Part shown: one piece after another, positions 41,324 to 52,436 of the stretch | Numbering within the stretch: position 1 is the stretch's first letter | How the letters are laid out: each line of letters begins with the position of its first letter | Assembly (NCBI GenBank): GCA_016184115.1 | Contig: JACPDH010000013.1 | Span: 1-64,000 of the forward strand | DNA from: Acidobacteriota bacterium | GTDB taxonomy: Bacteria; Acidobacteriota; Thermoanaerobaculia; Gp7-AA8 | Direction: 5' to 3' | Length of the DNA: 64,000 bases | Position numbers and translations under genes: made by a program | Notes under the pieces: model-generated | The model's input: only the letters and a program-made list of their open reading frames with translations | What the model was told of the DNA's origin: nothing | Database searches by the model: none

Positions 41324-42094
41324 ATGACACACGAGCATCATCAGGCGCCGACGGAGCGGTTCTCCGACCGCGTCGATGACTACGTTCGATACCGCCCGGG
41401 CTACCCGCCACAGGTGGTCGCCCTGCTCCGCGAGCTCACGGGCCTGGCGCCTGGGTGGCGCGTTGCTGACATCGGGTCAGGCACCGGAATCTCGACGGCG
41501 GTGTTTCTGGACGGTGGGCATGAAGTGTTCGCCGTGGAGCCTAACGACGAGATGCGGGAAGCCGCGGAAGCTCGTCTCGGCACGCGAGCCGGGTTTCACA
41601 GCGTTGCGGGGACAGCGGAGGCGACCGGACTCGCGAGCGGATCGATCGATCTCGTGGTTGCGGCTCAGGCGTTCCACTGGTTCGATCGCGACGCGGCGAG
41701 AAGCGAAATGGAGCGAATCCTCCGTCCCGAAGGATGGGTCGCGCTGATCTGGAACGTGCGGCAAACGGAAACGAGCGACTTTCTTCGAGAGCTCGAGGCC
41801 CTGTTGCTCGATTACTCGATCGACTACGCGCGCGTTCGCCACGAGAACGTCACGGACGAAGTCGTGCGTACGTTTCTCCCGCGCGACTACGGAAAGCGTA
41901 CGGTCGAGCACGCGCAGGATTTCGATCTCGACGGACTCCGGGGCCGCATCGCGTCCGCGTCGTACGTACCGGCTCCGGGCCATCCTGCACACGGGCCCTT
42001 GTTCGCGGAGCTCGAACAGCTCTTTGAACGGCGCCAGAACGATGGCCGCGTCCGGATCGCCTACGACGCGGTCGTCCACGCGGGGCGACTCTAG
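41324..42094 (+). CDS. Class I SAM-dependent methyltransferase
   Basis: 256 aa. Motif I VADIGSGTGIST at residues about 48-59, motif II VFAVEPNDEMREAAE, and LVVAAQAFHWFDRDAA as the post-motif region shared with the Methyltransf_11 small-molecule enzymes. The C-terminal part (PAHGPLFAELEQLFERRQ, VRIAYDAVVHAGRL) matches a common bacterial subfamily of unknown substrate. No partner gene is adjacent on the same strand. It is followed by the GAANNNN heptad repeat and is convergent with the radical SAM gene. Confidence 0.87.
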   Translation: MTHEHHQAPTERFSDRVDDYVRYRPGYPPQVVALLRELTGLAPGWRVADIGSGTGISTAVFLDGGHEVFAVEPNDEMREAAEARLGTRAGFHSVAGTAEATGLASGSIDLVVAAQAFHWFDRDAARSEMERILRPEGWVALIWNVRQTETSDFLRELEALLLDYSIDYARVRHENVTDEVVRTFLPRDYGKRTVEHAQDFDLDGLRGRIASASYVPAPGHPAHGPLFAELEQLFERRQNDGRVRIAYDAVVHAGRL

Positions 42095-42144
42095 TGTAGT
42101 CACTACAACAGCCCCAATGGCCTGATTTTAAGGACGAAAGACTC

Positions 42145-42243
42145 GAAGTTAGAACGTAGAACGATGAATGTTGAATCCAGAAAAGGGTCCCGGGCGGGCG
42201 TTTCAGGGTTCAACATTCGCCGTTCATCGTTCTAACTTCAGCC
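42145..42243. repeat. GAANNNN heptad inverted repeat between convergent genes
   Basis: From 42145 six 7-nt units all start with GAA: GAAGTTA, GAACGTA, GAACGAT, GAATGTT, GAATCCA, GAAAAGG. The inverse arm (42208-42243), read on the minus strand, is GAAGTTA, GAACGAT, GAACGGC, GAATGTT, GAACC. The spacer is about 20 nt. The element sits between the convergent methyltransferase and radical SAM genes and could also terminate transcription. The same GAAGTTA-GAACNTN-GAACGAT run is found at 63515 and 63940. Confidence 0.88.
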
Positions 42244-42280
42244 TCTTCCTCTTCAGTTCAGGCCAATGACTCCAGCCCGG

Positions 42281-43693
42281 TCACCGCGCGCTCGCGGCTC
42301 TCGGTTCGTCGAGCTCCAGCTCCGTGTCGCGGCAACCTTCGATGATCTCCGCGTAGAACTGCTCGCGCACGCCGAGCGCGTTCATCTCGCACATCGGGAC
42401 CATCCGTCCTTTGTAGGGAAGTCTGAAGACGCACGCGTCGAGCCGATCCTTTCCCTGCGGCGACTTCGCTTCCTCGGGCGACATGAAGTGATGGCTCGTC
42501 AGTGTTAGGCCACCGACCGTCACTTCGCCCCGGGCGAGGTCGCGGAGGAGCCCGCCCGCCGTCATGCCCGCTTCCTCGCGCAATCGCCCGTCGATCCAGG
42601 GAACGACGCGGCCAACGATCCAGCGCGGGGCTGTGCGGAGGGCCCCGAGGAACCGTGCCACGGCTTCGAGGGGGTGGTCGTCGCGGAAGGCCATGCCTAA
42701 CAGTCCACTGTTCGTGTACTCGTTCATGATCGCCAGGTCCTCCGGTGTGTCGCGAATGAGGCGAAGCAGTCGCGGTTTCTCGTCTCCTCGTCGTTCGATC
42801 GTGATCACCGGCACGAAGCCAGTGCAGTCGGGATGTCCGAAGTTGAGTGGTCCTCGGGAGTCGAGCTCGAGCCCGAAATCGCGAGTTGCATTGCCGACCT
42901 CCCGCCAGAGCTCATCGGGGGTGACTCCCTCGATGGTCTTGCGGGTCCGGCCAACTTGCGCCGCGGGTTGGAAGCTGACGAGTCCGAACGCGTCGCGGTT
43001 ACGTACGAGCCAGCGGACGATGTCTGCGACGTTGGGGACGTTTTGGCGTGTGATCGTCAGCGTCGTCGCGGCGCGTAGCCGTGTCCCCGTGCGGCGACGG
43101 ACGTCGCGAATCATCTGTGCGAACTCGTCGCGGAGCGGCATCAGCTCGATCTCGGACTTCGGGGAGCGGTAGCCGATCCGCCCGCGCTGCGTCATGTCGA
43201 CGTGAATCGAGACCTCGGTTAGGCCGCCCTCGAGCACGAGACGATCGAGCAGCGTCGGGTCTTTCCGGAACGAGTCGCCATGCGTCATCACCATCGGGAT
43301 AACGCCGATCGACCGTGCGTACGCGAGGATCTCGACGAGCTCGTTGACGGGGCGGAGCGTCACCTCGCCGTCGGTGACCTGGACGTTGCTCTTCGGGCCG
43401 AGGTATGCGCGCAGGTGACGCAACTGCTCGAAGATCTTCTCTTTCGGGAGTGCGGGAATGTCGTTCGCCTCCTCGCCGAGGTAACAGCCGGTGCAGGAGA
43501 AATCGCAGCGAGGTTGGATGCCGATCGTGGCTCCGCATCCTGTGGCCTTTTGACCGAGTCCCTGCGTCGTCGTGCGAAGTGAGGCCGAGAGGGAGGTCCA
43601 TCGCTCGTCGAGGATGCGCCGCTTCTCCGCGGTCACCGGGTCGACGAATAGATCCCAGGCACGTGCGAAACTGCGCGGCTGGCCGAGCATCAT
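42281..43693 (-). CDS. Radical SAM protein
   Basis: 470 aa from ATG 43693. The 4Fe-4S motif CDFSCTGCYLG (CxxxCxxC) is near residue 68, after the segment GCGATIGIQPR. Radical SAM barrel features follow: VQVTDGEVTLR, IPMVMTHGDSF and EVSIHVDMTQ. The C-terminal 150 residues (TSHHFMSPEEAKSPQGKDRLDACVFRLPY) could be a SPASM-like region, but only two Cys are evident (DACVF, MCEMN), so it is not a standard SPASM. Substrate unknown. Start is uncertain: AGGAGG directly abuts ATGATG (43693-43688), too close for normal use; the open frame continues to 43846. Confidence 0.85.
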   Translation of the reverse strand: MMLGQPRSFARAWDLFVDPVTAEKRRILDERWTSLSASLRTTTQGLGQKATGCGATIGIQPRCDFSCTGCYLGEEANDIPALPKEKIFEQLRHLRAYLGPKSNVQVTDGEVTLRPVNELVEILAYARSIGVIPMVMTHGDSFRKDPTLLDRLVLEGGLTEVSIHVDMTQRGRIGYRSPKSEIELMPLRDEFAQMIRDVRRRTGTRLRAATTLTITRQNVPNVADIVRWLVRNRDAFGLVSFQPAAQVGRTRKTIEGVTPDELWREVGNATRDFGLELDSRGPLNFGHPDCTGFVPVITIERRGDEKPRLLRLIRDTPEDLAIMNEYTNSGLLGMAFRDDHPLEAVARFLGALRTAPRWIVGRVVPWIDGRLREEAGMTAGGLLRDLARGEVTVGGLTLTSHHFMSPEEAKSPQGKDRLDACVFRLPYKGRMVPMCEMNALGVREQFYAEIIEGCRDTELELDEPRAASAR

Positions 43694-43833
43694 CCTCCTC
43701 GCGCGAATCGAAAGCGACTCCTCCCGTCGCGCTCCCTGCGCGACCGGGTGATTCAATTGAGAGTGTGCCGGCGATTCTAACCCGAGCCGAGGTGTTGACG
43801 TGAGGGGTGAATCGTCAGGGAGTGACGTAAGGG

Positions 43834-43867
43834 GGGGATGGGGCACGGCGCGCCGTGCCCCATCCCC
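43834..43867 (-). terminator. 34-nt perfect palindrome downstream of the DUF547 gene
   Basis: GGGGATGGGGCACGGCG is followed immediately by its exact reverse complement CGCCGTGCCCCATCCCC, so the site is a perfect 17+17 palindrome. It lies 16 nt after the DUF547 stop and upstream of the radical SAM gene. On the minus strand the stem is followed by CCCTTACG, not a T tract, so termination would not be of the classic kind. Confidence 0.6.
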
Positions 43868-43882
43868 GAGCTCGTGGGCGCG

Positions 43883-44659
43883 TCAGCGCTTCCAGTCGTT
43901 CAGGTCCCAGTTGTACTCGTAGTAGGAAAGGCTGACTTTGGCGCCGTCGAGCTGCGCGCGCTTGTCGGGCGCGAGAAACTTCTTCGTAAATGCGACGACA
44001 CCTCCGCCCCAGTCGTCGAAGTCGTCGTCGAACCAGTCCATGACTTTCGTGACGGTAAGCGTCGCCTTGCTGCCGCTTCTCGTGATCTTCGCCCCGCCCG
44101 GTCCTGCGAAGAACACGCGCGCCTGATCGTCGAGCTGTTCGTTCACGCGGGCGCCCGTGAATGCTTCCCTTCGCATCGGCGGGCAGCTCTTCGCGGCGCA
44201 GTTGATGGCGAAGTGAATCCTGGGATCTTTGAACCCTTCGCGGATCTTGATGTTCTCGACGTCGTTGAGCGACATCATCTTCCCACCCTGCGGAACGATC
44301 TCCTTCTTGAAGACGTTGAGGCGGACGATCGGATCGGTGGAGAGGTCGCGGATCGACTTCGTCGGGTAGTTGTCACAGATGAGCTTCACCGTCGAAATGT
44401 TGTAGAGGTTGATCCAGAAGGCGAGTTGCTCGTTGCGGGCCAACGCTCCGACGTCGACCTTTGAGAGGTCGCCGGCGAGCTTCGTGAGCGTTGCGAGGTC
44501 GTTCTTGCGCAGGCCCTGATAGTCCATGCCGTTCTGCGGGCTGTAGTAGGTCTCGAGCAGCCCCGTCCATGCGGCGTAGTCGGGCTCGGCCGCGAGGCCG
44601 GGAAGGGTCGCTGCAAGCAGCACGAGGGACAGCGCGAGGGTTCGTAACGGTCGGTTCAT
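43883..44659 (-). CDS. Secreted DUF547 protein
   Basis: 258 aa with a signal peptide (MNRPLRTLALSLVLLAATLPGLAA). The DUF547 core is clear: LAFWINLYNISTVKLI, the region FKKEIVPQGGKMMSLNDVENIKIR, and HFAINCAAKSCPPMRREAF with conserved Cys residues. Function of the family is not known; some members have a papain-like fold with Cys and His candidates, and the Cys and His here (RIHFAINCAAKSC) are consistent. GAAGGAG lies 6 nt before the ATG. It is in a single-gene unit with a palindrome after the stop. Confidence 0.9.
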   Translation of the reverse strand: MNRPLRTLALSLVLLAATLPGLAAEPDYAAWTGLLETYYSPQNGMDYQGLRKNDLATLTKLAGDLSKVDVGALARNEQLAFWINLYNISTVKLICDNYPTKSIRDLSTDPIVRLNVFKKEIVPQGGKMMSLNDVENIKIREGFKDPRIHFAINCAAKSCPPMRREAFTGARVNEQLDDQARVFFAGPGGAKITRSGSKATLTVTKVMDWFDDDFDDWGGGVVAFTKKFLAPDKRAQLDGAKVSLSYYEYNWDLNDWKR

Positions 44660-44704
44660 TGCATCTCCTTCGTCTGGTCATGGTGTCGGCGGGCCGACAA
44701 TTAC

Positions 44705-45367
44705 TTACGAGACGTTCTCCAGATTGGATTGATTCTTTGGAGGGAATCGGTCGGTGGGACGACGCCCGCTCGGCGGCAGTACCTTGAGATTCCTGAGGTA
44801 TGCGCCGTAAGTCCAGAGCGGCACGAAGCGGAAGCAGTCGAGAAGCTCGAGCGTCATGCGCGCATGTTCGAGGCCGCGCGCAATCACCTCGTTGATCATG
44901 ATCTCGATCTGAAACCCTCGAAGCTTCTCGCGCGGGATTGCCTCGAAGACGCTTCGTTTCAGCGCGCGGAGACCGGTGATCGGCGGAAGACGGAGAAAGA
45001 TCGAATTCCGAGGCGTGCCGTAGTCGACGAGACCGCACGAGAGGTCGGCACAGCCGGTCAGCACCGGCTCGACGAGCGCCTCGAAGTGCGTCGGCGATGC
45101 GTTGAGGATGTCGCCGTCGAAGAAGACGAGGACCGCGGCCCGTGAGGCCGCGACGCCGGTGGCGAGCGCGAGCGCCTTGTCTCCTCGGCCGAATGAACGG
45201 ATCACATGTGCGCCCGCCGCCTGTGCGGCGGCCGCGGTGCCGTCGGAGGAGTCGTCGTCGACGACCCAGACTTTGCCGATGCCGCGTGCGGCGCAGGCAG
45301 GACGGACGACTCCCTCGATCGTCCGCGCCTCGTCGCGGGCGGGGATCACCACGTCATACAGATCCAC
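44705..45367 (-). CDS. Glycosyltransferase family 2
   Basis: 220 aa from GTG 45367. The GT-A core has VVIPARDEARTIEGVV, WVVDDDSSDGTAAAA and the metal motif FFDGDILNAS. The later GFQIEIMINEVIARG replaces the usual catalytic EMSD region and resembles small GT2 enzymes acting on lipid phosphate carriers or producing glucosyl-phosphoglycerate-like compounds. No membrane helices. The frame continues upstream to 45451, but those residues derive from the flank of a heptad array and read poorly. The acceptor is unknown. Confidence 0.83.
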   Translation of the reverse strand: MDLYDVVIPARDEARTIEGVVRPACAARGIGKVWVVDDDSSDGTAAAAQAAGAHVIRSFGRGDKALALATGVAASRAAVLVFFDGDILNASPTHFEALVEPVLTGCADLSCGLVDYGTPRNSIFLRLPPITGLRALKRSVFEAIPREKLRGFQIEIMINEVIARGLEHARMTLELLDCFRFVPLWTYGAYLRNLKVLPPSGRRPTDRFPPKNQSNLENVS

Positions 45368-45457
45368 GGTCTCGCGATGATAGCGCGAAGGGGAGATCGA
45401 CGCGAAAGGCGAAAGTTGGAGCGGCTCGCCTGAAACGGAAACGGAAGGCAACAGGCG

Positions 45458-45769
45458 GAGTCCTGAGTCCTCAGTCCTGAGTGCTGAGTCCTCAGTCCTG
45501 AGTCCTCAGTGCTGAGTGCTGATTGCTGGGCACTGGTCCTTCGCTCTGAGACCGTGTCGTCTCTTCTCATTTCGAGTCAAGTGTCTTTTCCCTTAGCTCC
45601 CTGAACCAAGGACTCAGGACCAAGGACTCGGGACTCAGGACTAACGACTAAGGACTGAGGACTCAGGACTAAGGACTAAGGACTAAGGACTCAGGACTGA
45701 GGACTCAGGACTAAGGACTAAGGACTCAGGACTGAGGACTCAGGACTGAGGACTCAGGACTCAGGACTG
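45458..45769. repeat. Heptad array pair: (NAGTCCT)11, spacer, (AGGACTN)23
   Basis: The left arm (45458 to about 45541) holds GAGTCCT, CAGTCCT and GAGTGCT units. The spacer is about 68 nt. The right arm from 45609 to 45769 has 23 AGGACTN units in perfect register, here with A, C and G as seventh base, then TCTTTTTC. With the flanks it occupies the 410-nt gap 45368-45777. On the minus strand the long arm follows the FmdB stop by 8 nt, and the short arm ends just upstream of the GT2 gene. Confidence 0.92.
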
Positions 45770-45777
45770 TCTTTTTC

Positions 45778-46308
45778 TTAAAGCGAATAGAGCGTCTCGT
45801 CGCGAAGTGGAGGCCGCCGCCGGCTCTTCCACTTCATCCGTCCTTCTTTCGTGAGTGGAGACTCGTCGTCGCCGAAAGGCATTTCCGACTCGAGCCGGTC
45901 GCCTAGCTCTTCGTCGATCACGTCGGGATCCTCTCCCGCTTCCATGCGCCGCATCGCTTCCTCCATCGCAGGCCCGACCGGAAGATCGGCGGAGCCATAG
46001 AGGCGGCGGAGGAAGCCTGCCATCTGTCGTGGATCGTTTTCGTCGAGCGACTCGGCGTCGGAGGCGAGCGACTCCATCGCGCGCATCATCTGCTCTTCCT
46101 GCGGCGAGGGCGGCTCGTCGCTGCCGCCTCCCGGCCGCGCGGTGGACGGGTCGGGAAGGCCCCTCGAGATCGCGAAGCGCGAGACCTGGCGCTCGAGCGC
46201 GGCGCGCGCACACTTCGGGCACTTTGGCACTGTCGTCGTATCGACGCGCGCAGAGAGGAAGCTGAAGATCGTGTGGCAGTCAGGGCAGTAGAACTCGTAG
46301 ATTGGCAT
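45778..46308 (-). CDS. FmdB-type zinc-ribbon protein
   Basis: 176 aa. The N-terminal 45 residues form the FmdB/CxxC_CxxC_SSSS zinc ribbon: MPIYEFYCPDCHTIFSF and KCPKCARAALERQVSRFAIS. The rest is acidic and helical (QMMRAMESLASDAESLDEND, AMRRMEAGEDPDVIDEELGD), an extension seen in several such regulators. FmdB proteins are annotated as regulators on thin evidence; binding partners are unknown. Divergent from the kinase fusion gene. The stop is followed by a heptad array. Confidence 0.87.
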   Translation of the reverse strand: MPIYEFYCPDCHTIFSFLSARVDTTTVPKCPKCARAALERQVSRFAISRGLPDPSTARPGGGSDEPPSPQEEQMMRAMESLASDAESLDENDPRQMAGFLRRLYGSADLPVGPAMEEAMRRMEAGEDPDVIDEELGDRLESEMPFGDDESPLTKEGRMKWKSRRRPPLRDETLYSL

Positions 46309-46407
46309 GGTGGTCGTCGTTCGTCTTGCGGTGGTCCGTTACATGAAACAGCGCGCAGCGCAGCGCGTCATCCCGCGCGGCTGCGGTAGCATAGCGGGAA
46401 GCTCAAC

Positions 46408-48627
<2,220 letters not shown>

Positions 48628-48633
48628 CCTGGC

Positions 48634-49758
48634 CTAACTGCCGCGCAAATACGGGGCGAGCCGCCGAATTCCGTCGTCGATCGTCGCGATGTCCGAAGCG
48701 TATGAGACGCGGAGCCACCCTTCGCCTCGATCGCCGAAGGCGATGCCCGGGATGACGAGCACGTCGGATTCCGCGGCCGCCTTCGTCGCAAGCGCGAGCG
48801 AGTCTTCGGCGGGCACGCGGAAGAAGGCGTAGAAGGCACCCTCCGGTGGCGCGAGCTCGAGCCCGGCCTCGCGCCGGAGCGCGGCGAGGAGCGCATCGCG
48901 CTGAGTCGCAAACTGCGCGCGCATGCCGTCGAGCCAGCCGGCGTTCCATGTCCCATCGGAGAGGATCTTCTCCGCGAGGTGCTGTGCGAAGACCGACGCG
49001 CAGGTCGCGATGTACTGGTGCGACTTGTAGATCGTCGCCATGAGCTCCGCACGGGCGAGGATCCAACCCATGCGGAGGCCCGTCATCACGTGGCTCTTCG
49101 ACATGCCGTCGACGACGACGACATTGCGCCCCATGCCGAGCATCGACGGAGGACGGTGGGCATAGAAGACCTCGCTGTACACCTCGTCGGAGACGGCGAG
49201 GATGTCGCGTTCGTCGCAGAGCGCCGCGATCGCGCGCAGCGTCGGTTCCGGCAGGATCGCGCCAGTCGGATTCGACGGCGTGTTGACGACGAGCATCTTC
49301 GTCTTCGGCGTGACGAGCCGGTGAAGCGCGGCGAGATCGACGTCCCAGCTGCCGGGTACGAGCGGGTAAGGCACTGGCGTTGCGCCGGTGAGGGTCGCGA
49401 TCGCGGGATAGGCGAGAAAGCCGGGATCGGGTACCAGGACCTCGTCGCCCGGATCGACGAAACCTTGCGCGATCGCGTAGAGCGCTTCCATGGTTCCCGC
49501 GGTGACGCAGACCTCGTTCTCCGGGTCGTGCGCGCCGCCGTGCCGCGCCGCAATGAGGCGTCGCAGCGAAACATATCCTGCGTTAGGCGAATAGTGCCAG
49601 TCTCCCTCGGCGGCTGCGCGCGCCATCGCCAGCAATTCGGCGTCAGGAGGAATGTTAGGCTCACCAATGCCGAGGTTGAGCGTCGATGGCTTCGCCATCG
49701 CGTTCATCTGGCGAATGAGAGAGATATCGATCGATGTGAATCGGGAGGCAGGGCGCAT
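48634..49758 (-). CDS. Class I/II PLP aminotransferase, candidate for the lysine pathway
   Basis: 374 aa. Fold type I signature: NLGIGEPNIPPD, the Asn in TPSNPTG, SDEVYSEVFY, and the Schiff-base Lys in SKSHVMTGLRMGW, with RVSYAS giving the carboxylate-binding Arg. It is the last gene of the minus-strand run lysC-dapB-dapA-dapD. The succinylase route needs an N-succinyl-diaminopimelate aminotransferase (DapC) right after DapD, so this is the natural candidate. Aspartate or aromatic aminotransferase activity cannot be excluded from sequence. It is convergent with the kinase fusion gene, 6 nt apart. Confidence 0.87.
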   Translation of the reverse strand: MRPASRFTSIDISLIRQMNAMAKPSTLNLGIGEPNIPPDAELLAMARAAAEGDWHYSPNAGYVSLRRLIAARHGGAHDPENEVCVTAGTMEALYAIAQGFVDPGDEVLVPDPGFLAYPAIATLTGATPVPYPLVPGSWDVDLAALHRLVTPKTKMLVVNTPSNPTGAILPEPTLRAIAALCDERDILAVSDEVYSEVFYAHRPPSMLGMGRNVVVVDGMSKSHVMTGLRMGWILARAELMATIYKSHQYIATCASVFAQHLAEKILSDGTWNAGWLDGMRAQFATQRDALLAALRREAGLELAPPEGAFYAFFRVPAEDSLALATKAAAESDVLVIPGIAFGDRGEGWLRVSYASDIATIDDGIRRLAPYLRGS

Positions 49759-49768
49759 TGTGGAGAGT

Positions 49769-51580
49769 CTACCTGCGTTTCAATACCTTGATGCCGAAAG
49801 CGCGTGGATGCACGAATGGCTCGTCGCGGAAACGGCCGATGGGGACGTAGTTGGCATCGACCCACCGCATGAGGCGCTGTCCATAGCGAGGGTCGCGGCC
49901 CCACATACCGACCCCGTACCCCGAGGGGTCGCCGTGCACGAGGAGGATGTAGTCGGGCGGCGTGCGGCGAAATTCGTCCGTCATCGCGTCCTCGCCGAAC
50001 GCCTGGATCTCGGGGTAGGTGAATGTGAGGTAACGAGTCGGGTTGGGGCGGCGTGTGAGGTAGTTCAGCATCAGACCTTCAGGAATCGCGACGAAGGTCT
50101 CGCCGGGCTGGAGGTTCGCGTTCAACCATTCGACGGCGTGGATCGTCGGCGCGGTTCGTGGATCGAGGCGCGGATGGTAGGCGACGACCGTGTCCGGGGG
50201 AGGACCGACGGCCGCAGTTTTCAGGAGGTACCTACTGCGAGACGCCATCATGCAGTGCAGCGCCAGCAGCGCGAAGAAGACGACCGCGGCGACCTGAAAT
50301 GCCACGGTTCCGCGAGGCGAACCCGCGAGCCGCGTTGGCAACTGCGAGACCATCAGCGCTGCGAGCAGCACGAAGGCAGGCATCGCGAGAAAGAAGCCGT
50401 AGTGAGCGATGCGCGGCGCGAGGCCCATCTTGAGCAGTGACATGGCGGCGAACGCCGCGAGGAGGACGAGCGTGCTCAGGCGAGCTCGATCGACGTTCTC
50501 GGCGCGGCGCGCGAGCAGCCATAGCCAGACCAGGGCCGCGATGGTGGCTGCCGGGAGCACGCGAGCGCTCTCGTCGGGTCGAAGCGAGAGACCGCTCACC
50601 GCGAGCGCCGCGAGCCCCGACCAGGCAATCCAACGGGTTGGCGCGCTCGTTGAAGCGCGGCCGGCTAGTCGCGCGAGCAGCAGCGCTGCGGCGAGGGCGA
50701 ACGCAAAGACGAGCGTCGAGAGCCCGAGTTCCATCAGATGCTTCAATGGAGCGTCGAGGCCCGTGACGGTCTCGTAATAGCGATTCTTCTCGATGTCAGT
50801 GCCGAGCACGAAGCCGGCAGAACCGAGGACGGAGCGCGCGGCGGCGCCGACCGGCATTCGACGCGCGAAGTAGGCCGTGGCCACGACATACGGCAGCGGA
50901 CTGACCAGCATGAAGACCGCGGCGATGCGGAGTCGGCGTTGGGAAGGGAGCAGGGTGATGAACGCGAACGCAGGCGCGCCGATCGCCAGCGCCAGCTCGA
51001 CTTTCGTGAGGGCGACGAGCCCTACGCAGAGTGCCGCGAGAGGCAGTGGCCACCGCGAGGTCGATCGCATGCTGCGCGACATCGCCGCGATTGCGACCAG
51101 CGCCAACAGTGTTCCGTGCGTAGCCTCGTGATAGTAGGGACTCATGAAGTTGTAGTTGCCGATTCCGACGTAGTTGCCGAAGGCGAACACCGCGAGGAAC
51201 ATCGCCGGACCGGTGTATGTGGCCAACCGCGATCCTGTACTCGAAAGCAGCGACCCCAGCAGGATGGCGACTGCCAGGAGGACGATCAGATTGGCCGCGA
51301 TGAGGGTTCGGGACGAGCTGCCGAAGAGGGAGAACAAGCCGGCGTTGACGTAAGGCGAGAGTGGGCCGTTCAAGTAGGTGATATCGGCGTAGAGCGTGCG
51401 ACCCGAGGCTAGCTGCCATGGGAGGTAAAGCTCTCGCCCGAAGTCGACGAGCAGATCGGGCCAGCGCCGCCACGACCACCAGAGCTGCACGGCCACGAGC
51501 AGGCTGAGCGCGCAGAAACCCAGCAGGTGGACGCGACTGCCTGCAGAGGGCGGGGGCGTCGTGTCTTGCCCGGACGACAC
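49769..51580 (-). CDS. Large multi-pass membrane protein (GT-C-like)
   Basis: 603 aa with about eleven hydrophobic segments (from LLGFCALSLLVAVQLWW to about residue 440) and a soluble C-terminal part. LLVDFGRELYLPWQLASGRTLY after the first helix is the acidic loop position of GT-C enzymes. The soluble end (PGETFVAIPEGLMLNYLTRR, PDYILLVHGDPS) resembles glycosyltransferase-associated periplasmic domains. It begins 5 nt after dapD and ends 10 nt before the aminotransferase start, so it lies inside the lysine operon although no link to lysine is evident. Substrate unknown. Confidence 0.75.
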   Translation of the reverse strand: MSSGQDTTPPPSAGSRVHLLGFCALSLLVAVQLWWSWRRWPDLLVDFGRELYLPWQLASGRTLYADITYLNGPLSPYVNAGLFSLFGSSSRTLIAANLIVLLAVAILLGSLLSSTGSRLATYTGPAMFLAVFAFGNYVGIGNYNFMSPYYHEATHGTLLALVAIAAMSRSMRSTSRWPLPLAALCVGLVALTKVELALAIGAPAFAFITLLPSQRRLRIAAVFMLVSPLPYVVATAYFARRMPVGAAARSVLGSAGFVLGTDIEKNRYYETVTGLDAPLKHLMELGLSTLVFAFALAAALLLARLAGRASTSAPTRWIAWSGLAALAVSGLSLRPDESARVLPAATIAALVWLWLLARRAENVDRARLSTLVLLAAFAAMSLLKMGLAPRIAHYGFFLAMPAFVLLAALMVSQLPTRLAGSPRGTVAFQVAAVVFFALLALHCMMASRSRYLLKTAAVGPPPDTVVAYHPRLDPRTAPTIHAVEWLNANLQPGETFVAIPEGLMLNYLTRRPNPTRYLTFTYPEIQAFGEDAMTDEFRRTPPDYILLVHGDPSGYGVGMWGRDPRYGQRLMRWVDANYVPIGRFRDEPFVHPRAFGIKVLKRR

Positions 51581-51585
51581 GGCTT

Positions 51586-52410
51586 CTACCTGAGCGCTTC
51601 CTCGAGCAGAGTCGCGGCATCGGTCTTCTCGTCACGGTACTTGACGATGATCGGTGTCGCGACATGAAGGTTGTGGTTCATTGCAAATTCGCTCCGGAGG
51701 GGGCGGCTTCCCGGGACGACCACGGCGCCGAACGGAATCTCGAGTGGGCGCTCCGCGGTGCGCCGATAGAGCTGCTCGCGCACGGCATCGTATACGGGTG
51801 TGGACGCGGTCAGCACGACGCCGGCGCCGATGACAGCGCGCCCTCGGACGATGGTTCCTTCGTAGATGCCGCTGTTTCCACCGACGATGACGTCATCCTC
51901 GATCACGACTGGCAGCGCTCCGACCGGTTCGAGAACTCCGCCAATCTGGGCCGCCGCGCTGATATGCACGCGCTTTCCGATCTGCGCGCACGAGCCGACG
52001 AGCGCGTGCGAGTCGACCATCGTCTCTTCGTCGACGAATGCTCCGACGTTGACGTAGGCGGGAGGCATGATGACGACGCCTTTGCCGATGTGGGCCCCGC
52101 GTCGTACCGACGTTCCTCCGGGAACGATGCGCACGCCTTCTTCTTTGCGGAACCGACGGGGCGGAATCGTGTCCTTGTCGAGAAACGAGAGCGCTCCGGA
52201 CGCGAGCTCGTTGATGATTCCGATCCGGAAGGCGGCGAGAATGCCCTCCTTGACCCATGTTTCAGCGCGCCAGACGCCATCCTCGTCTCGAACTGCCGCG
52301 CGCGTCACACCCTTTTCGAGCTCGGTGAGAAAGTGCCCGAGGATGCGGACCTGCTCCATGCGATCGTGGATCTTGTCGAGTGACTCGAGTTTCTGTTGCA
52401 TTGGATTCAT
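51586..52410 (-). CDS. dapD: Tetrahydrodipicolinate N-succinyltransferase
   Basis: 274 aa, the same length as E. coli DapD. After the N-terminal helical domain ([16 protein letters not shown]) the left-handed beta-helix repeats run from [19 protein letters not shown] through [18 protein letters not shown] to [14 protein letters not shown]. It succinylates tetrahydrodipicolinate for diaminopimelate and lysine. AGGAG lies 9 nt before ATG 52410; ATG 52401 is the alternative. The downstream membrane protein gene follows after 5 nt. Confidence 0.96.
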   Translation of the reverse strand: MNPMQQKLESLDKIHDRMEQVRILGHFLTELEKGVTRAAVRDEDGVWRAETWVKEGILAAFRIGIINELASGALSFLDKDTIPPRRFRKEEGVRIVPGGTSVRRGAHIGKGVVIMPPAYVNVGAFVDEETMVDSHALVGSCAQIGKRVHISAAAQIGGVLEPVGALPVVIEDDVIVGGNSGIYEGTIVRGRAVIGAGVVLTASTPVYDAVREQLYRRTAERPLEIPFGAVVVPGSRPLRSEFAMNHNLHVATPIIVKYRDEKTDAATLLEEALR

Positions 52411-52436
52411 CGGCCGGTCTCCTGCTGCGCAGACTT

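Noticed and set aside
42121-42260. Plain bidirectional terminator between convergent genes
   Set aside because: It may terminate, but the strict 7-nt GAA register and its reuse at 63515 and 63940 are not explained by a terminator alone, so it is annotated as a repeat element.
45346-45570. 74-codon minus-strand frame through the short heptad arm
   Set aside because: Heptads without stop words are open in all frames; the translated repeat (QSALSTEDSGL-like) is no evidence of a protein.
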